The notes below the pieces were generated by a model. That model searched no databases and was not told the DNA's origin. It saw nothing but the letters and a program-made list of their open reading frames with translations. Shown piece after piece: positions 26,880-35,394 of a stretch of 64,000 nucleotides of DNA. The DNA lies in NCBI GenBank assembly GCA_963807355.1, contig CAWEBX010000007.1:124001-188000 (forward strand), written 5' to 3'. This DNA comes from Nitrobacter sp963807355. GTDB lineage: Bacteria > Pseudomonadota > Alphaproteobacteria > Rhizobiales > Xanthobacteraceae. Every line of letters starts with the position of its first letter. The first letter of the stretch is position 1. The translations under genes were made by a program, and so were the position numbers.

Positions 26880-28943
26880 TCAGCGTCCTTCCCGAAGCCA
26901 GGTTGCGGCAAAGGCGCCGAGCAGCAAGAGCAGGCCGATCACTCCGGCGAACACCGGCAGCACGCCGACGCCGCGGACCACGCTGGCATCACAAATCCGC
27001 ACGCCCAACCAGCCCTCGCTGCGAAACACGCTGGAGGCGCGCACCGGAACGATGCGCGGAACGTCGATGCTCGAGCCGTCCGCGATCCGCCGGGCGTCGC
27101 CACCGCTGGCTTGCGCGAGCGGTTTAATCTCGTCCACGGTTGACGTAACCGCCGAGAATTCCTTCGGATTGGCCGGGCCGACATTGACCAGAGCTTTCAG
27201 CGTGCCGTCGGTCGCCTGCCATAATCCGAGTTCGTCCGCCATCAATCCCGCTTCCCACAAGCCGGGTTCGGCGGCCTTCAGCAACAGTTCGCGAGTCTTG
27301 CCGGAGGGCGAGGTCACGGTGACCGGAGTGACGGTGTCGGCCATGGTCTGGCGCTGCACGATGAGATCCTTGCCGTGAACTTTAAGTCGCAGCGTCTCTT
27401 CCTCGAGTTCGGGCTGCTTCATCAGCCAGTGCGACATCCGCCTGAGCAGATCGAGATACGGGCCGCCGCCCTCATAGCCCCGTGCCCACAGCCAGATATG
27501 ATCCGACAAGAGCAGTGCCACCCGGCCTTCGTCATACCGCGACAGCAATAGCAAGGGCTGGCCGTCGGCACCGGTCATAACTGGCGGCACCGAAACGTTG
27601 CGGGTGTCGACTTCGCGGAAAAATCGGCTCCAATGCGGCGGATCACTCGCGGAGCCTTCGAGCCCCCGGGTGACAGGATGACGCTTGCCGGCGTCGCTCA
27701 GCCGAGCATGGAACGGCTTTTCAGTGACGCCGACCGGTTCGGCGGGCAGCACGGTGTCCAGCGGCGTCCGCCAGATGCTGGTGGTCGAGGCATAGTCGGG
27801 GCCGGCCGAAACCAGCACCGCGCCCCCCGCGCGCACGTAACGCGCGATGTTGTCGAAATAGGCGGTCGGCAGCACGCCCTGGCGCGCGTAGCGGTCGAAG
27901 ATGATGAGCTGAAATTCGTTGATCTTCTCCTGAAACAGCTCGCGCGTTGGAAAAGCGATCAGCGACAGTTCGTGGATGGGCGTGCCGTCCTGCTTCTCGG
28001 GCGGACGCAGAATCGTGAAGTGAACCAGATCGACGCTGGGGTCCGACTTCAAAAGGTTGCGCCATGTGCGTTCGCCCGAATGCGGCTCGCCCGATACCAG
28101 CAGCACTCGCAGCTTGTCGCGGACGCCGTCGATCGGCACCACGGCGCGATTGTTAACCGGCGTCAGTTCGTCCGTTAGCGGCGAGACTTCGATCTCGACG
28201 ATGTTCTGACCGGCATGTTTGATGTCGACATCGACGTTGACGGTTTCCCCGCTCAGAACGGTACGCTCGCTGATGACTTCGCCGTCGCGGCGCACCACTG
28301 CTTTCGCGTGCTCGCCGGTGACCCCCTGGTCGTCGAGTCGATAGGTGACGGTCTGAGTTTGTCCGACAATGCCGAAACGCGGCGCGGCAACGATCGCGAC
28401 GCGGCGGTCGCGTTCGTCCGTGTGGCCGGTGATCAGGGCATGGACCGGCGCCTTAAATCCCAGGGCAGAGACGTTGCCCGGAATGTCGTGAACGCGCCCG
28501 TCGGTGATCAGGAAGGCGCCGGCGACGCGGTCGGTCGGCACATCGGACAGGGTCGAGGAAAGTGCCGAGAACAGCTTGGTGCCGTCGGTCTCGCCGTTCG
28601 CCTGGCCTGCATCGACGACGCGGACTTCAAGTCCCTTGATCTGCTTGAGGCGATCGACCAGCGCTTCGCGCGTCTTCGCGGCCTGATCGGCGCGGTCGCC
28701 GAAATTCTGGCTTGGGCTTTTGTCGACGATGACAGCGGCCACCGAGGACAGCGGTTCGCGCTCCTCCCGGGTAAACGATGGATTGGCGAGCGCGAGCAGG
28801 ATCAGCGCCAGCGCCGCCACCCGTACCGCCGCGCCGCGCGCGCGGCCAACCAAGAGCAGCACCGTGATCACGACAATCGCGGCGAAGGCGCTCCACAGCA
28901 CGATCATGGGAACAAGGGGGGTGAAGGCGATGCCGTACTGCAT
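26880..28943 (-). CDS. Large membrane-anchored protein of the MoxR-DUF58-DUF4159 operon
   Basis: A 687-residue protein with two N-terminal membrane helices (about residues 12-33 and 38-52), a long periplasmic or cytosolic middle and a C-terminal helix (VLPVFAGVIGLLLLLGAFAATW). The central part has a glutamine-amidotransferase-like or Rossmann segment (LRVLLVSGEPHSGERTWRNLL, LIIFDRYARQGVLP, YVRAGGAVLVSAG), as in related hypothetical proteins of this operon. A von Willebrand-like region (AVIVDKSPSQNF, GAFLITDGRVHDI) precedes it. It is the last gene of the operon, nine bases after the DUF4159 gene. Function is unknown; the group is thought to assemble or insert cofactors into membrane complexes. 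Confidence 0.75.
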   Translation of the reverse strand: MQYGIAFTPLVPMIVLWSAFAAIVVITVLLLVGRARGAAVRVAALALILLALANPSFTREEREPLSSVAAVIVDKSPSQNFGDRADQAAKTREALVDRLKQIKGLEVRVVDAGQANGETDGTKLFSALSSTLSDVPTDRVAGAFLITDGRVHDIPGNVSALGFKAPVHALITGHTDERDRRVAIVAAPRFGIVGQTQTVTYRLDDQGVTGEHAKAVVRRDGEVISERTVLSGETVNVDVDIKHAGQNIVEIEVSPLTDELTPVNNRAVVPIDGVRDKLRVLLVSGEPHSGERTWRNLLKSDPSVDLVHFTILRPPEKQDGTPIHELSLIAFPTRELFQEKINEFQLIIFDRYARQGVLPTAYFDNIARYVRAGGAVLVSAGPDYASTTSIWRTPLDTVLPAEPVGVTEKPFHARLSDAGKRHPVTRGLEGSASDPPHWSRFFREVDTRNVSVPPVMTGADGQPLLLLSRYDEGRVALLLSDHIWLWARGYEGGGPYLDLLRRMSHWLMKQPELEEETLRLKVHGKDLIVQRQTMADTVTPVTVTSPSGKTRELLLKAAEPGLWEAGLMADELGLWQATDGTLKALVNVGPANPKEFSAVTSTVDEIKPLAQASGGDARRIADGSSIDVPRIVPVRASSVFRSEGWLGVRICDASVVRGVGVLPVFAGVIGLLLLLGAFAATWLREGR

Positions 28944-28952
28944 GCTGCGGTC

Positions 28953-31769
28953 CTATTGCCCCAACCGTTCGATCAGCGCGGGAGCATGAACCTGATCGGC
29001 CTTGTAGTTGCCGGTCAGCGTATACATCACGATGTTGACCCCGGCGCGGAACGCGAATTCGCGCTGACGCGGCTCGCCCGGCGAGAGCGGCAGCATCGGT
29101 TGGCCGTCGGGACGCATGGCCCAGGCGCCCGCGAGATCGTTCGAGGTGATGATGATCGGCGAAACGCCGTCGCCGCCGCGCGCCGGCCGTGAGCCCGCTT
29201 CGTCATCCTCATTGCGCGGCAGGGCCTCGACCCAGGTCTGGCCGGTGGTGAAGCGGCCCGGAAAATCGTGCAGAAGATAGAACGTCTTGGCCAGCACATG
29301 CTCGTGCGGCACGGGTTCGAGCTCGGGTATGTCGAGCGACGTCAGGATGATGCGCAGTTGTTGCATTCCAGGCGTCCGGGATTCGCTGTCCGGCCCCGGC
29401 AGCGCATCGATCGCGTCTCGGGTGTCGAATAGAATGGTGCCGCCCTGCTTCATGTAGGCGTCGATCTTATCGAGAGCGTTTTGCGGCGGCTTCGGCGCGC
29501 CCGGCACGACCGGCCAGTATATCAGCGGGAAGAATGCCAGTTCGTCGCGCGCCGGATCGACGCCGACCGGATCGCCGGCTTCAAGTGCCGTGCGTTGCGC
29601 CAGAAACAATGTAAGTCCGCTCATCCCGGCCTTGACGATGGCGTCGACCTCGGCGTTGCCGGTCACGACATAGGCGAGCCGGGTCTGGGAGGTGGCCTTC
29701 GTGGCAAACTCGTCGCTGGCGCTGTCGGCGCGCGAAAGTGAAGGCGCCATCGCCATCGTCGGCAGAGCAAGCGCGACGACCAGCGCCGCTTGAGCCGCGC
29801 GGCGACGCAGCAGCATGGCCATGCCGCCGCCAAGCAGCGCCACGATGACGGCGTCGGCCAGAAACAGCGCGAGCGCCGAGGACAGCAGGATACCTCGCAG
29901 ATCATGCGGTTCGGCGTTGGTGAAACTCGCCCGTCGCGCCGTCAGGTTCGAAGTGTCGAGCGGCACGATCCGGTCGGTTGCCGCCAGCGTGTTGACAACA
30001 ATCGGCCCATCAGCCGGGCCGTAGAACCCCGGTGGATGCTCGATGGTGCCGCGGCCGCGATAGTCGGCCCGCAAGGGTTTGACGGTGGCGGGCGGGGGTC
30101 CGAAAGCGCCGAAACCGTCGAGCGTCCGCAGCGGCGCGACGGTTTCCGCCTTGGCATTGGCGTCTGCGGTTCTGCCTGTGTTTGCGGTGTAGCCGGAAGC
30201 ATCCACGATACGCCGCAGCATCTCGACGAAAGTGCCGGACATCGGCAGATCGGACCAGCGCATGTCGGCGCTGATGTGGAATAGCGCCAGCAGACCTTTG
30301 CCGCGGCGCTCGCCGGTCACCAGCGGCGTTCCGTCGACGAGAGAGGCCCAGCTCTTGGCCGCCAGCCTCGCATCCGGTTCGGCGAGCACCTGCCGGTTGA
30401 CGGTCACGTCGTTCGGTACCGGAAGCGCCGCGAACGGTCCGTCCGCGGCGAAGGCAGCGAGATGCTGCGGGTTTTCCCAGGTCATGCTGCCACCGAGGCT
30501 GCGGCCGCCGTGCCGCAATTTTACGGGGACCAGATCGTCGTCTGCCTGCGCCAGGCGCGGCCCCGCGAACCGCACCAGCACGCCGCCATGTTTGATCCAA
30601 TCGTCGATCCGATGGCGCAGTTCCGGGGACAGCGCTCCAACGTCGGCCATTACGATCATTGACAGCTTCTGATCCAGAAATTGGGTGATGATCTGCTGCG
30701 GGGCTCCTTTGTCGCCGAGCCGGACATCGGCGAACGGCGCTAGCGCGCGGCTCAGGTAGAAAGTCGATGCAAGCAACGGCTGCGCCCTCTCGGTGCTCGA
30801 TCCGCTGACCACGCCGATGGCGCGTCGGCGCCAGCGCTTGTCGAGCAATTGCACCGCGCCCGCCGATCGCTCCCCCGCGATCTCCAGCCGGGCGATATCG
30901 TTGCGCAACTCCAGCGGCAGGTCGAACGCAGCTTCCGTTTCGCGATCCTGAGGCGCAAATGCATATTGCGTCTCGCCGATCGGCGCCCCTTTCTGGTCGA
31001 GCGCACGGACGACCCCGGCGACCGGGCCGTTCGCGTTGGCGCGTAGCACCTTCACGGTCATCCGGGCCGCGGCATTTTCCGCCGCGGTCAGCGCACGGGC
31101 GGGCAGCGTGCCGCCTTCGACGATGGTGAGGGAACGGTCGCCGATCACCTCGCGAAGTCCGTCGACGAATTCCGTCCCGCGCCCGCTGTCGATCCCGTCG
31201 GTCAGCCACGCGATATCGCTGTCGCCCGTCGCGTTCAGGAAGCGTTTAAGCGCCGGCAGCGTTTCGACGCGGTCGACCGCGAACGGCTTCGGAGCAAGCT
31301 GCCGCAGCGTGACGCGTGCGGTTCCGGCGGGCATCAGCGTGATGTCCTGCGCCGGGTCCGACAAGGGCACGATAGCAACGCCCCGCCGGTTGCTGTCGGC
31401 CTCAGTGATCAGTTGATCCGCCGCCTTGATCCGCATCTCCCAGCTCGATGCGGCGCTCCAGCCATCGTCGAGCAGGATCGTTAAGGGCGCGGTGCTACGG
31501 GCTGCGCCGGTATTCGGATTCCACACGGGACCGGCGGCAGCGAGAATCACCAGCGCCGCCGCCGCAAGCCGCAATGCCGTCAGCCACCACGGCGTGCGCG
31601 AAGGCGTGTCTTCCTTCGGTGCGATATCGAACAGCAGTCGTGTCGGCGGAAAATCGATGCGACGCGGGCGCGGCGGCATCACACGAAGCAGCCACCATAG
31701 AAGCGGCAGGCTGAGCAGGCCGAGCAGCATCAGCGGTTGCAGGAATGACAGCGGAAGCGCCGGCATCAT
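28953..31769 (-). CDS. BatA-like/DUF4159 domain membrane protein
   Basis: A 938-residue protein. The true start is ATG 31769, overlapping the DUF58 stop (ATGA); the open frame upstream to 31961 is arginine-rich and lacks family features. The N terminus has two helices around a BatA-like segment (PLSFLQPLMLLGLLSLPLLW, RRIDFPPTRLLFD) followed by a VWA-like region (LTILLDDGWSAASSW). A membrane helix near residue 640 precedes the C-terminal DUF4159 domain (LAYVVTGNAEVDAIVKAGMS, FPLIYWPVVPG). The family is conserved in alphaproteobacteria beside MoxR ATPases. Its biochemical role is not established. Confidence 0.85.
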   Translation of the reverse strand: MMPALPLSFLQPLMLLGLLSLPLLWWLLRVMPPRPRRIDFPPTRLLFDIAPKEDTPSRTPWWLTALRLAAAALVILAAAGPVWNPNTGAARSTAPLTILLDDGWSAASSWEMRIKAADQLITEADSNRRGVAIVPLSDPAQDITLMPAGTARVTLRQLAPKPFAVDRVETLPALKRFLNATGDSDIAWLTDGIDSGRGTEFVDGLREVIGDRSLTIVEGGTLPARALTAAENAAARMTVKVLRANANGPVAGVVRALDQKGAPIGETQYAFAPQDRETEAAFDLPLELRNDIARLEIAGERSAGAVQLLDKRWRRRAIGVVSGSSTERAQPLLASTFYLSRALAPFADVRLGDKGAPQQIITQFLDQKLSMIVMADVGALSPELRHRIDDWIKHGGVLVRFAGPRLAQADDDLVPVKLRHGGRSLGGSMTWENPQHLAAFAADGPFAALPVPNDVTVNRQVLAEPDARLAAKSWASLVDGTPLVTGERRGKGLLALFHISADMRWSDLPMSGTFVEMLRRIVDASGYTANTGRTADANAKAETVAPLRTLDGFGAFGPPPATVKPLRADYRGRGTIEHPPGFYGPADGPIVVNTLAATDRIVPLDTSNLTARRASFTNAEPHDLRGILLSSALALFLADAVIVALLGGGMAMLLRRRAAQAALVVALALPTMAMAPSLSRADSASDEFATKATSQTRLAYVVTGNAEVDAIVKAGMSGLTLFLAQRTALEAGDPVGVDPARDELAFFPLIYWPVVPGAPKPPQNALDKIDAYMKQGGTILFDTRDAIDALPGPDSESRTPGMQQLRIILTSLDIPELEPVPHEHVLAKTFYLLHDFPGRFTTGQTWVEALPRNEDDEAGSRPARGGDGVSPIIITSNDLAGAWAMRPDGQPMLPLSPGEPRQREFAFRAGVNIVMYTLTGNYKADQVHAPALIERLGQ

Positions 31770-32707
31770 GCGGTGCGCCCCGCTTTGGCCGCGATGACGC
31801 CGCTTCCCCTGCTCGCCATCATGCCGCCGTGGAGGAACAACAGCAGGTCCGCGGCGGACCGGTCGGTGGTGTGGGTCGAGAACAGCCAGTCGAGCGTTCT
31901 GGTTTCGGCGCGGATCTGGTCGCGATGCAGCGCCACGCGCGCGACGTAGTCGCCGGCCCATCGTTCGGCGCGGCCGGCAGTGATGGCCCGCCCGTCCTCG
32001 GGTTCGACGAATTCGACGCGCCCCGAATAGGGAAATGTCTCCTCGGCGGGGTCGACGACCTGTAGCAGCGTGCCGTGCGCCCCGGAAGCCGACAGTTCGG
32101 CCAGCATGGTCCGGATATCGGCGATCGGTGACCAGAAGTCCGACAGCACCACGATCTCCGACCGGGCCGATGGCACGAACGAGGGCGGCAGACTGGCGCG
32201 CGCGAGATCGTCATGGAGCATCGCCTGGGCTATTCGGTCGATGACGTTGCGGTTCGCGGTTGGACTTATCAGCCCCGGAACGCCGACGCGTTCACCGCCG
32301 GCCACCAGCAATTCAGCCAGTGCGAAGGTTACGATCAAAGCGCGCTCGAGCTTGCTGTCGCGCGCATTTCGGGAGGCAAAGGCCATCGACGCCGAACGAT
32401 CGGGCCACACCCACACGGTGTGCGCGGCCTCCCACTCGTGCTCGCGGACGGAGAGATGATCATCGCGCGCGGAGCGACGCCAGTCGACGTTCTGCGACGG
32501 CTCGCCAGAGACGAAACGGCGGTATTGCCAGAAGCTTTCACCCGAACCGGCGCGGCGGCGGCCGTGCAGGCCGTGAATCACATTGGCGGCGATGCGACGG
32601 GCTTCCAGCACGAGACGCGGCAGCGACGCCGCCAGCGTGCGGCTTTCACCATCGGCACGTCTGACTGCTTCGATTTCCTGCCTGACGTGCCCGGCTGCTG
32701 CGACCAT
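31766..32707 (-). CDS. DUF58 domain protein
   Basis: A 313-residue protein with the DUF58 signature: GRRRAGSGESFWQYRRFVSG, followed by VDWRRSARDDHLSVREHEWE. A degenerate VWA-like segment VWVWPDRSASMAFAS and a later IVVLSDFWSPIADI carry a metal-site-like pattern. DUF58 proteins partner with MoxR AAA ATPases. The ATG at 32707 shares one base with the moxR stop (TGATG), and its own stop overlaps the next start, so the operon is tightly coupled. Confidence 0.9.
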   Translation of the reverse strand: MVAAAGHVRQEIEAVRRADGESRTLAASLPRLVLEARRIAANVIHGLHGRRRAGSGESFWQYRRFVSGEPSQNVDWRRSARDDHLSVREHEWEAAHTVWVWPDRSASMAFASRNARDSKLERALIVTFALAELLVAGGERVGVPGLISPTANRNVIDRIAQAMLHDDLARASLPPSFVPSARSEIVVLSDFWSPIADIRTMLAELSASGAHGTLLQVVDPAEETFPYSGRVEFVEPEDGRAITAGRAERWAGDYVARVALHRDQIRAETRTLDWLFSTHTTDRSAADLLLFLHGGMMASRGSGVIAAKAGRTA

Positions 32708-33717
32708 CAACCGATCCGCGTTTTAAGTTGTTTAATGACATCGGAAATCGTGCGACCTTCGGCACGGGCCGTGAAGGTCAGCGCCATGCGATGCTTGAGC
32801 ACCGGCTCGGCAAGGTCGAGCACGTCGTCAATCGACGGTGCAAGACGTCCGTCGAGCAGCGCGCGAGCGCGCACGGCCAGCATCAGCGACTGGCTGGCGC
32901 GCGGTCCCGGTCCCCACGCGATCAGTTTTCCGATTTCGCCGCTCTCCGGTCCGGGGCGCGCCGAGCGCACCAGCGACAGGATTGCTTCGACCACGCTGTC
33001 GCCGACCGGCAGCCGCCGCACCAGCCGTTGCGCTGTGAGCAGGACATCGGCGTCCATCGCGGCTTTCGCCAGGGCCTCCTCGGCGCCGGTGGTCTCGAAC
33101 AGGATGCGGCGTTCCGCGTCGCGATCCGGATAGTCGACATCGATCTCCATCAGGAAGCGGTCGAGTTGCGCTTCCGGCAGCGGATAGGTGCCTTCCTGCT
33201 CCAGCGGATTCTGCGTCGCCAGCACATGAAAGGGCTTCGGCAGGTCGTGGCGCACGCCGGCGACGGTGATGTGCTGCTCCTGCATCGCCTGCAACAGCGC
33301 TGATTGCGTGCGCGGGCTGGCGCGGTTGATTTCGTCCGCCATCAAAAGCTGTGCGAATACCGGTCCGGCAATGAAGCGGAACGAACGCTTGCCGATGCTG
33401 CTTTCGTCCAGCACCTCGGCGCCGAGGATGTCCGACGGCATCAGGTCCGGCGTGAACTGGACGCGCTTGGCGTCGAGTCCGAGCGTCACGCCGAGCGTCT
33501 CCACGAGCTTGGTCTTGGCAAGGCCGGGAACGCCGATCAGAAGCGCATGCCCCCCGGAGAGGATGGTCACCAGCGTGTTTTCGATCACCCGGTCCTGACC
33601 GAAGATGACGGTGGAAATCGCATCCCGCGCCGCGCGAATTTGTCCGGCGACTTGCTCGGCCGAACGGACGATCACGTCTTCGAGTTTCTCGACACTCTTG
33701 TCCGAGTCCATAGCCAT
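32707..33717 (-). CDS. MoxR family AAA+ ATPase
   Basis: A 336-residue AAA+ ATPase. Walker A is GVPGLAKT (residues 62-69) and Walker B is LLMADEINRA with Asp128 and Glu129; sensor and arginine-finger regions follow (VLATQNPLEQEGTYPLPEAQ, LDRFLMEIDVDYP). MoxR proteins act as chaperones that mature or regulate complexes together with VWA or DUF58 partners. It is the first gene of a four-gene operon (moxR, DUF58, DUF4159, large membrane protein). The target complex cannot be deduced. Confidence 0.93.
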   Translation of the reverse strand: MAMDSDKSVEKLEDVIVRSAEQVAGQIRAARDAISTVIFGQDRVIENTLVTILSGGHALLIGVPGLAKTKLVETLGVTLGLDAKRVQFTPDLMPSDILGAEVLDESSIGKRSFRFIAGPVFAQLLMADEINRASPRTQSALLQAMQEQHITVAGVRHDLPKPFHVLATQNPLEQEGTYPLPEAQLDRFLMEIDVDYPDRDAERRILFETTGAEEALAKAAMDADVLLTAQRLVRRLPVGDSVVEAILSLVRSARPGPESGEIGKLIAWGPGPRASQSLMLAVRARALLDGRLAPSIDDVLDLAEPVLKHRMALTFTARAEGRTISDVIKQLKTRIG

Positions 33718-33894
33718 CCGTCACTCCTTGCGCGAGGCTACGCTATTTGCGTCGTCGCGCCATGAACTGTTAAACATACGCAAACGGCATGTATTCATTG
33801 AACTAAACTATTCCCACAATATCTGGTCTCTCGAGCTATGAGCGGCATCACGAAGCGGCGAATGATCGCGTTGATTTCGATGCCCGATCCGCAC

Positions 33895-33970
33895 CTAGTG
33901 CCTCTGATTCCGAAGTTCGTATGTTCTTGCAGCGACCTTAATCCGAACTTCGGAATCAAAGGGGCACTAG
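33895..33970. repeat. CTAG-bounded long palindromic repeat, copy 1
   Basis: A 76-bp stem-loop begins with CTAGTGCC and ends with GGCACTAG. The inner arms TGATTCCGAAGTTCG and its complement are separated by about 20 bases. It lies in the gap between moxR and the DUF1285 gene and has no coding potential. Similar elements are common in intergenic DNA of this bacterial group. Confidence 0.75.
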
Positions 33971-33983
33971 CAACCTTATGATT

Positions 33984-34061
33984 CTAGTGTGGTTTGGGTT
34001 CAGAAGTTCGCTTGACGGACTTGCCGGGAGAATGAAGCGAACTTCTGAACCACCACACTAG
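33984..34061. repeat. CTAG-bounded long palindromic repeat, copy 2
   Basis: A 78-bp stem-loop 13 bases after the first copy, running from CTAGTGTGGT to ACCACACTAG with inner arms GGTTCAGAAGTTCGCTT and complement. The two copies share the CTAGTG boundary and the GAAGTTCG core but differ elsewhere, so they are related, not identical. The remainder of the 33718-34114 gap holds nothing recognised. Confidence 0.75.
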
Positions 34062-34114
34062 TGGGTTGATGTTCCCCTTTGTGACAGAAGAGGCGACCAG
34101 CGTCGGGGTAAACC

Positions 34115-34720
34115 ATGGCGAAGCAAGGGCGGCCCGCTACTCGGACACTGGATGGCCTGAAGGCCTCAGCGCGCGATGCCGCGGGCTCGCCCGGCAGCGG
34201 TTTGCCGCCAGTCCATCTGTGGAATCCGCCGTTTTGCGGCGATCTGGACATGCGAATCGGCGGCGACGGCACATGGTATTATACGGGAACGCCAATCGGC
34301 CGGCCTGCGCTGGTGCGTCTGTTCTCCACGATCTTGAAACACGAGGATGGCAAATACTTTTTGGTGACTCCGGTAGAGAAAGTGGGCATCAGCGTCGATG
34401 ACGCACCGTTTCTGGCCGTCGAAATGATCGGGAATCGGGACGAAAATGGCCGCCTGCTGAGATTCCGTACCAATGTCGGCGATTGGGTGCCATGCGATTT
34501 TGAGCACCGGCTGCGCTTCGAGTGCTCGGAGGGCGGCGGATTGAAGCCTTATCTGCACGTTCGGGCCGGTCTCTGGGCCAAAGTGACAAGGGCGTTGTAT
34601 TACGATCTTGTTGACATGGGTGAGCAACGGATGGTCGATGGTCAAATGATGTTCGGAGTCGAATCGGGCGGTGAGTTCTTCGCGATGGCGGATGCGGAGC
34701 AGGTGAGGGACGCAGGTTGA
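34115..34720 (+). CDS. DUF1285 family protein
   Basis: A 201-residue protein with the DUF1285 features: PPVHLWNPPFCGDLDMRIGG near the start, DGTWYYTGTPIGRPALVRLF, and later VDDAPFLAVEM and RFRTNVGDWVPCDFEHRLRF. The family is conserved in alpha- and gammaproteobacteria with a two-domain fold and no assigned enzyme activity. Its stop overlaps the start of a NUDIX gene (TTGA), so it heads a small operon with the NUDIX hydrolase and the DUF6111-CCA gene. Confidence 0.88.
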   Translation: MAKQGRPATRTLDGLKASARDAAGSPGSGLPPVHLWNPPFCGDLDMRIGGDGTWYYTGTPIGRPALVRLFSTILKHEDGKYFLVTPVEKVGISVDDAPFLAVEMIGNRDENGRLLRFRTNVGDWVPCDFEHRLRFECSEGGGLKPYLHVRAGLWAKVTRALYYDLVDMGEQRMVDGQMMFGVESGGEFFAMADAEQVRDAG

Positions 34721-35394
34721 ACGTTCCGATGGTGAAGACAGGCGTCGCGTCCCCCGATGTCGGCACTGAGGCGTTTTTCGACCGCGCACGGGCACGGTTG
34801 CGTTTCGATATCCCGCCGGGGCTGACGGACGCCGGAATCGTTCCGTTGACCGGTGACCATGACAATGATGCCGTGCTCCGGACGATCGCTCAGGAAAAGC
34901 CGATCCGGCCGGCGGCGGTGCTGATCCCGGTGATCGCGCGCGAGCAGCCGACCGTGCTGCTGACGCAGCGGGCGGCTCATCTTAGTGAGCACGCTGGCCA
35001 GATCGCGTTTCCCGGCGGCAAGATCGACGCGACCGACGCCTCGCCGGTCGATGCGGCGCTGCGCGAGGCGTGGGAAGAAGTCGGGCTGACCCGCGACTTT
35101 GTGGAGCCGATTGGGTATCTTGATCTTTACGGCACGAGTTTCGGGTTCCGTATCCTGCCGACGGTGGCGCGCGTGAGACCCGGATTTGATCTTTGTATGA
35201 ATACGGATGAAGTGGCCGACGCATTCGAGGTGCCGCTGTCGTTTCTGATGAACCCTGTCAATCACAAACTCGGCCGGAAGCAATTCCGCGGCACAACGCG
35301 CTCGTTCTACGAGATGCCGTTCGCCGAACGAAATATCTGGGGCGCAACTGCCGGGATCCTGCGCGTACTGTACGAGCGAGTCTATTTGAAATGA
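34717..35394 (+). CDS. CoA pyrophosphatase-like NUDIX hydrolase
   Basis: A 225-residue protein with a NUDIX box at about residues 100-122 (GGKIDATDASPVDAALREAW then EEVGL), preceded by LLTQRAAHLSEHAGQIAFPG, the UPF0035 extension typical of CoA pyrophosphatases (NudL/Pcd1 group). It probably hydrolyses CoA or its oxidised form to 3',5'-ADP and phosphopantetheine. The start is uncertain: TTG at 34717 overlaps the previous stop; ATG at 34729 is the alternative. Its stop overlaps the next gene. Confidence 0.87.
   Translation: MNVPMVKTGVASPDVGTEAFFDRARARLRFDIPPGLTDAGIVPLTGDHDNDAVLRTIAQEKPIRPAAVLIPVIAREQPTVLLTQRAAHLSEHAGQIAFPGGKIDATDASPVDAALREAWEEVGLTRDFVEPIGYLDLYGTSFGFRILPTVARVRPGFDLCMNTDEVADAFEVPLSFLMNPVNHKLGRKQFRGTTRSFYEMPFAERNIWGATAGILRVLYERVYLK

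Noticed and set aside
30010..31209. Long open frame within the DUF4159 gene in another frame
   Set aside because: Its arginine-rich composition is typical of out-of-frame translation of GC-rich DNA, and the true gene is well supported.
31770..31961. N-terminal extension of the DUF4159 protein
   Set aside because: It overlaps the DUF58 gene, is arginine-rich, and the ATG at 31769 gives a coupled start and the BatA-like N terminus.
33895..34061. Possible CRISPR array
   Set aside because: Only two palindromic units, different in sequence, with no regular spacers or cas genes.
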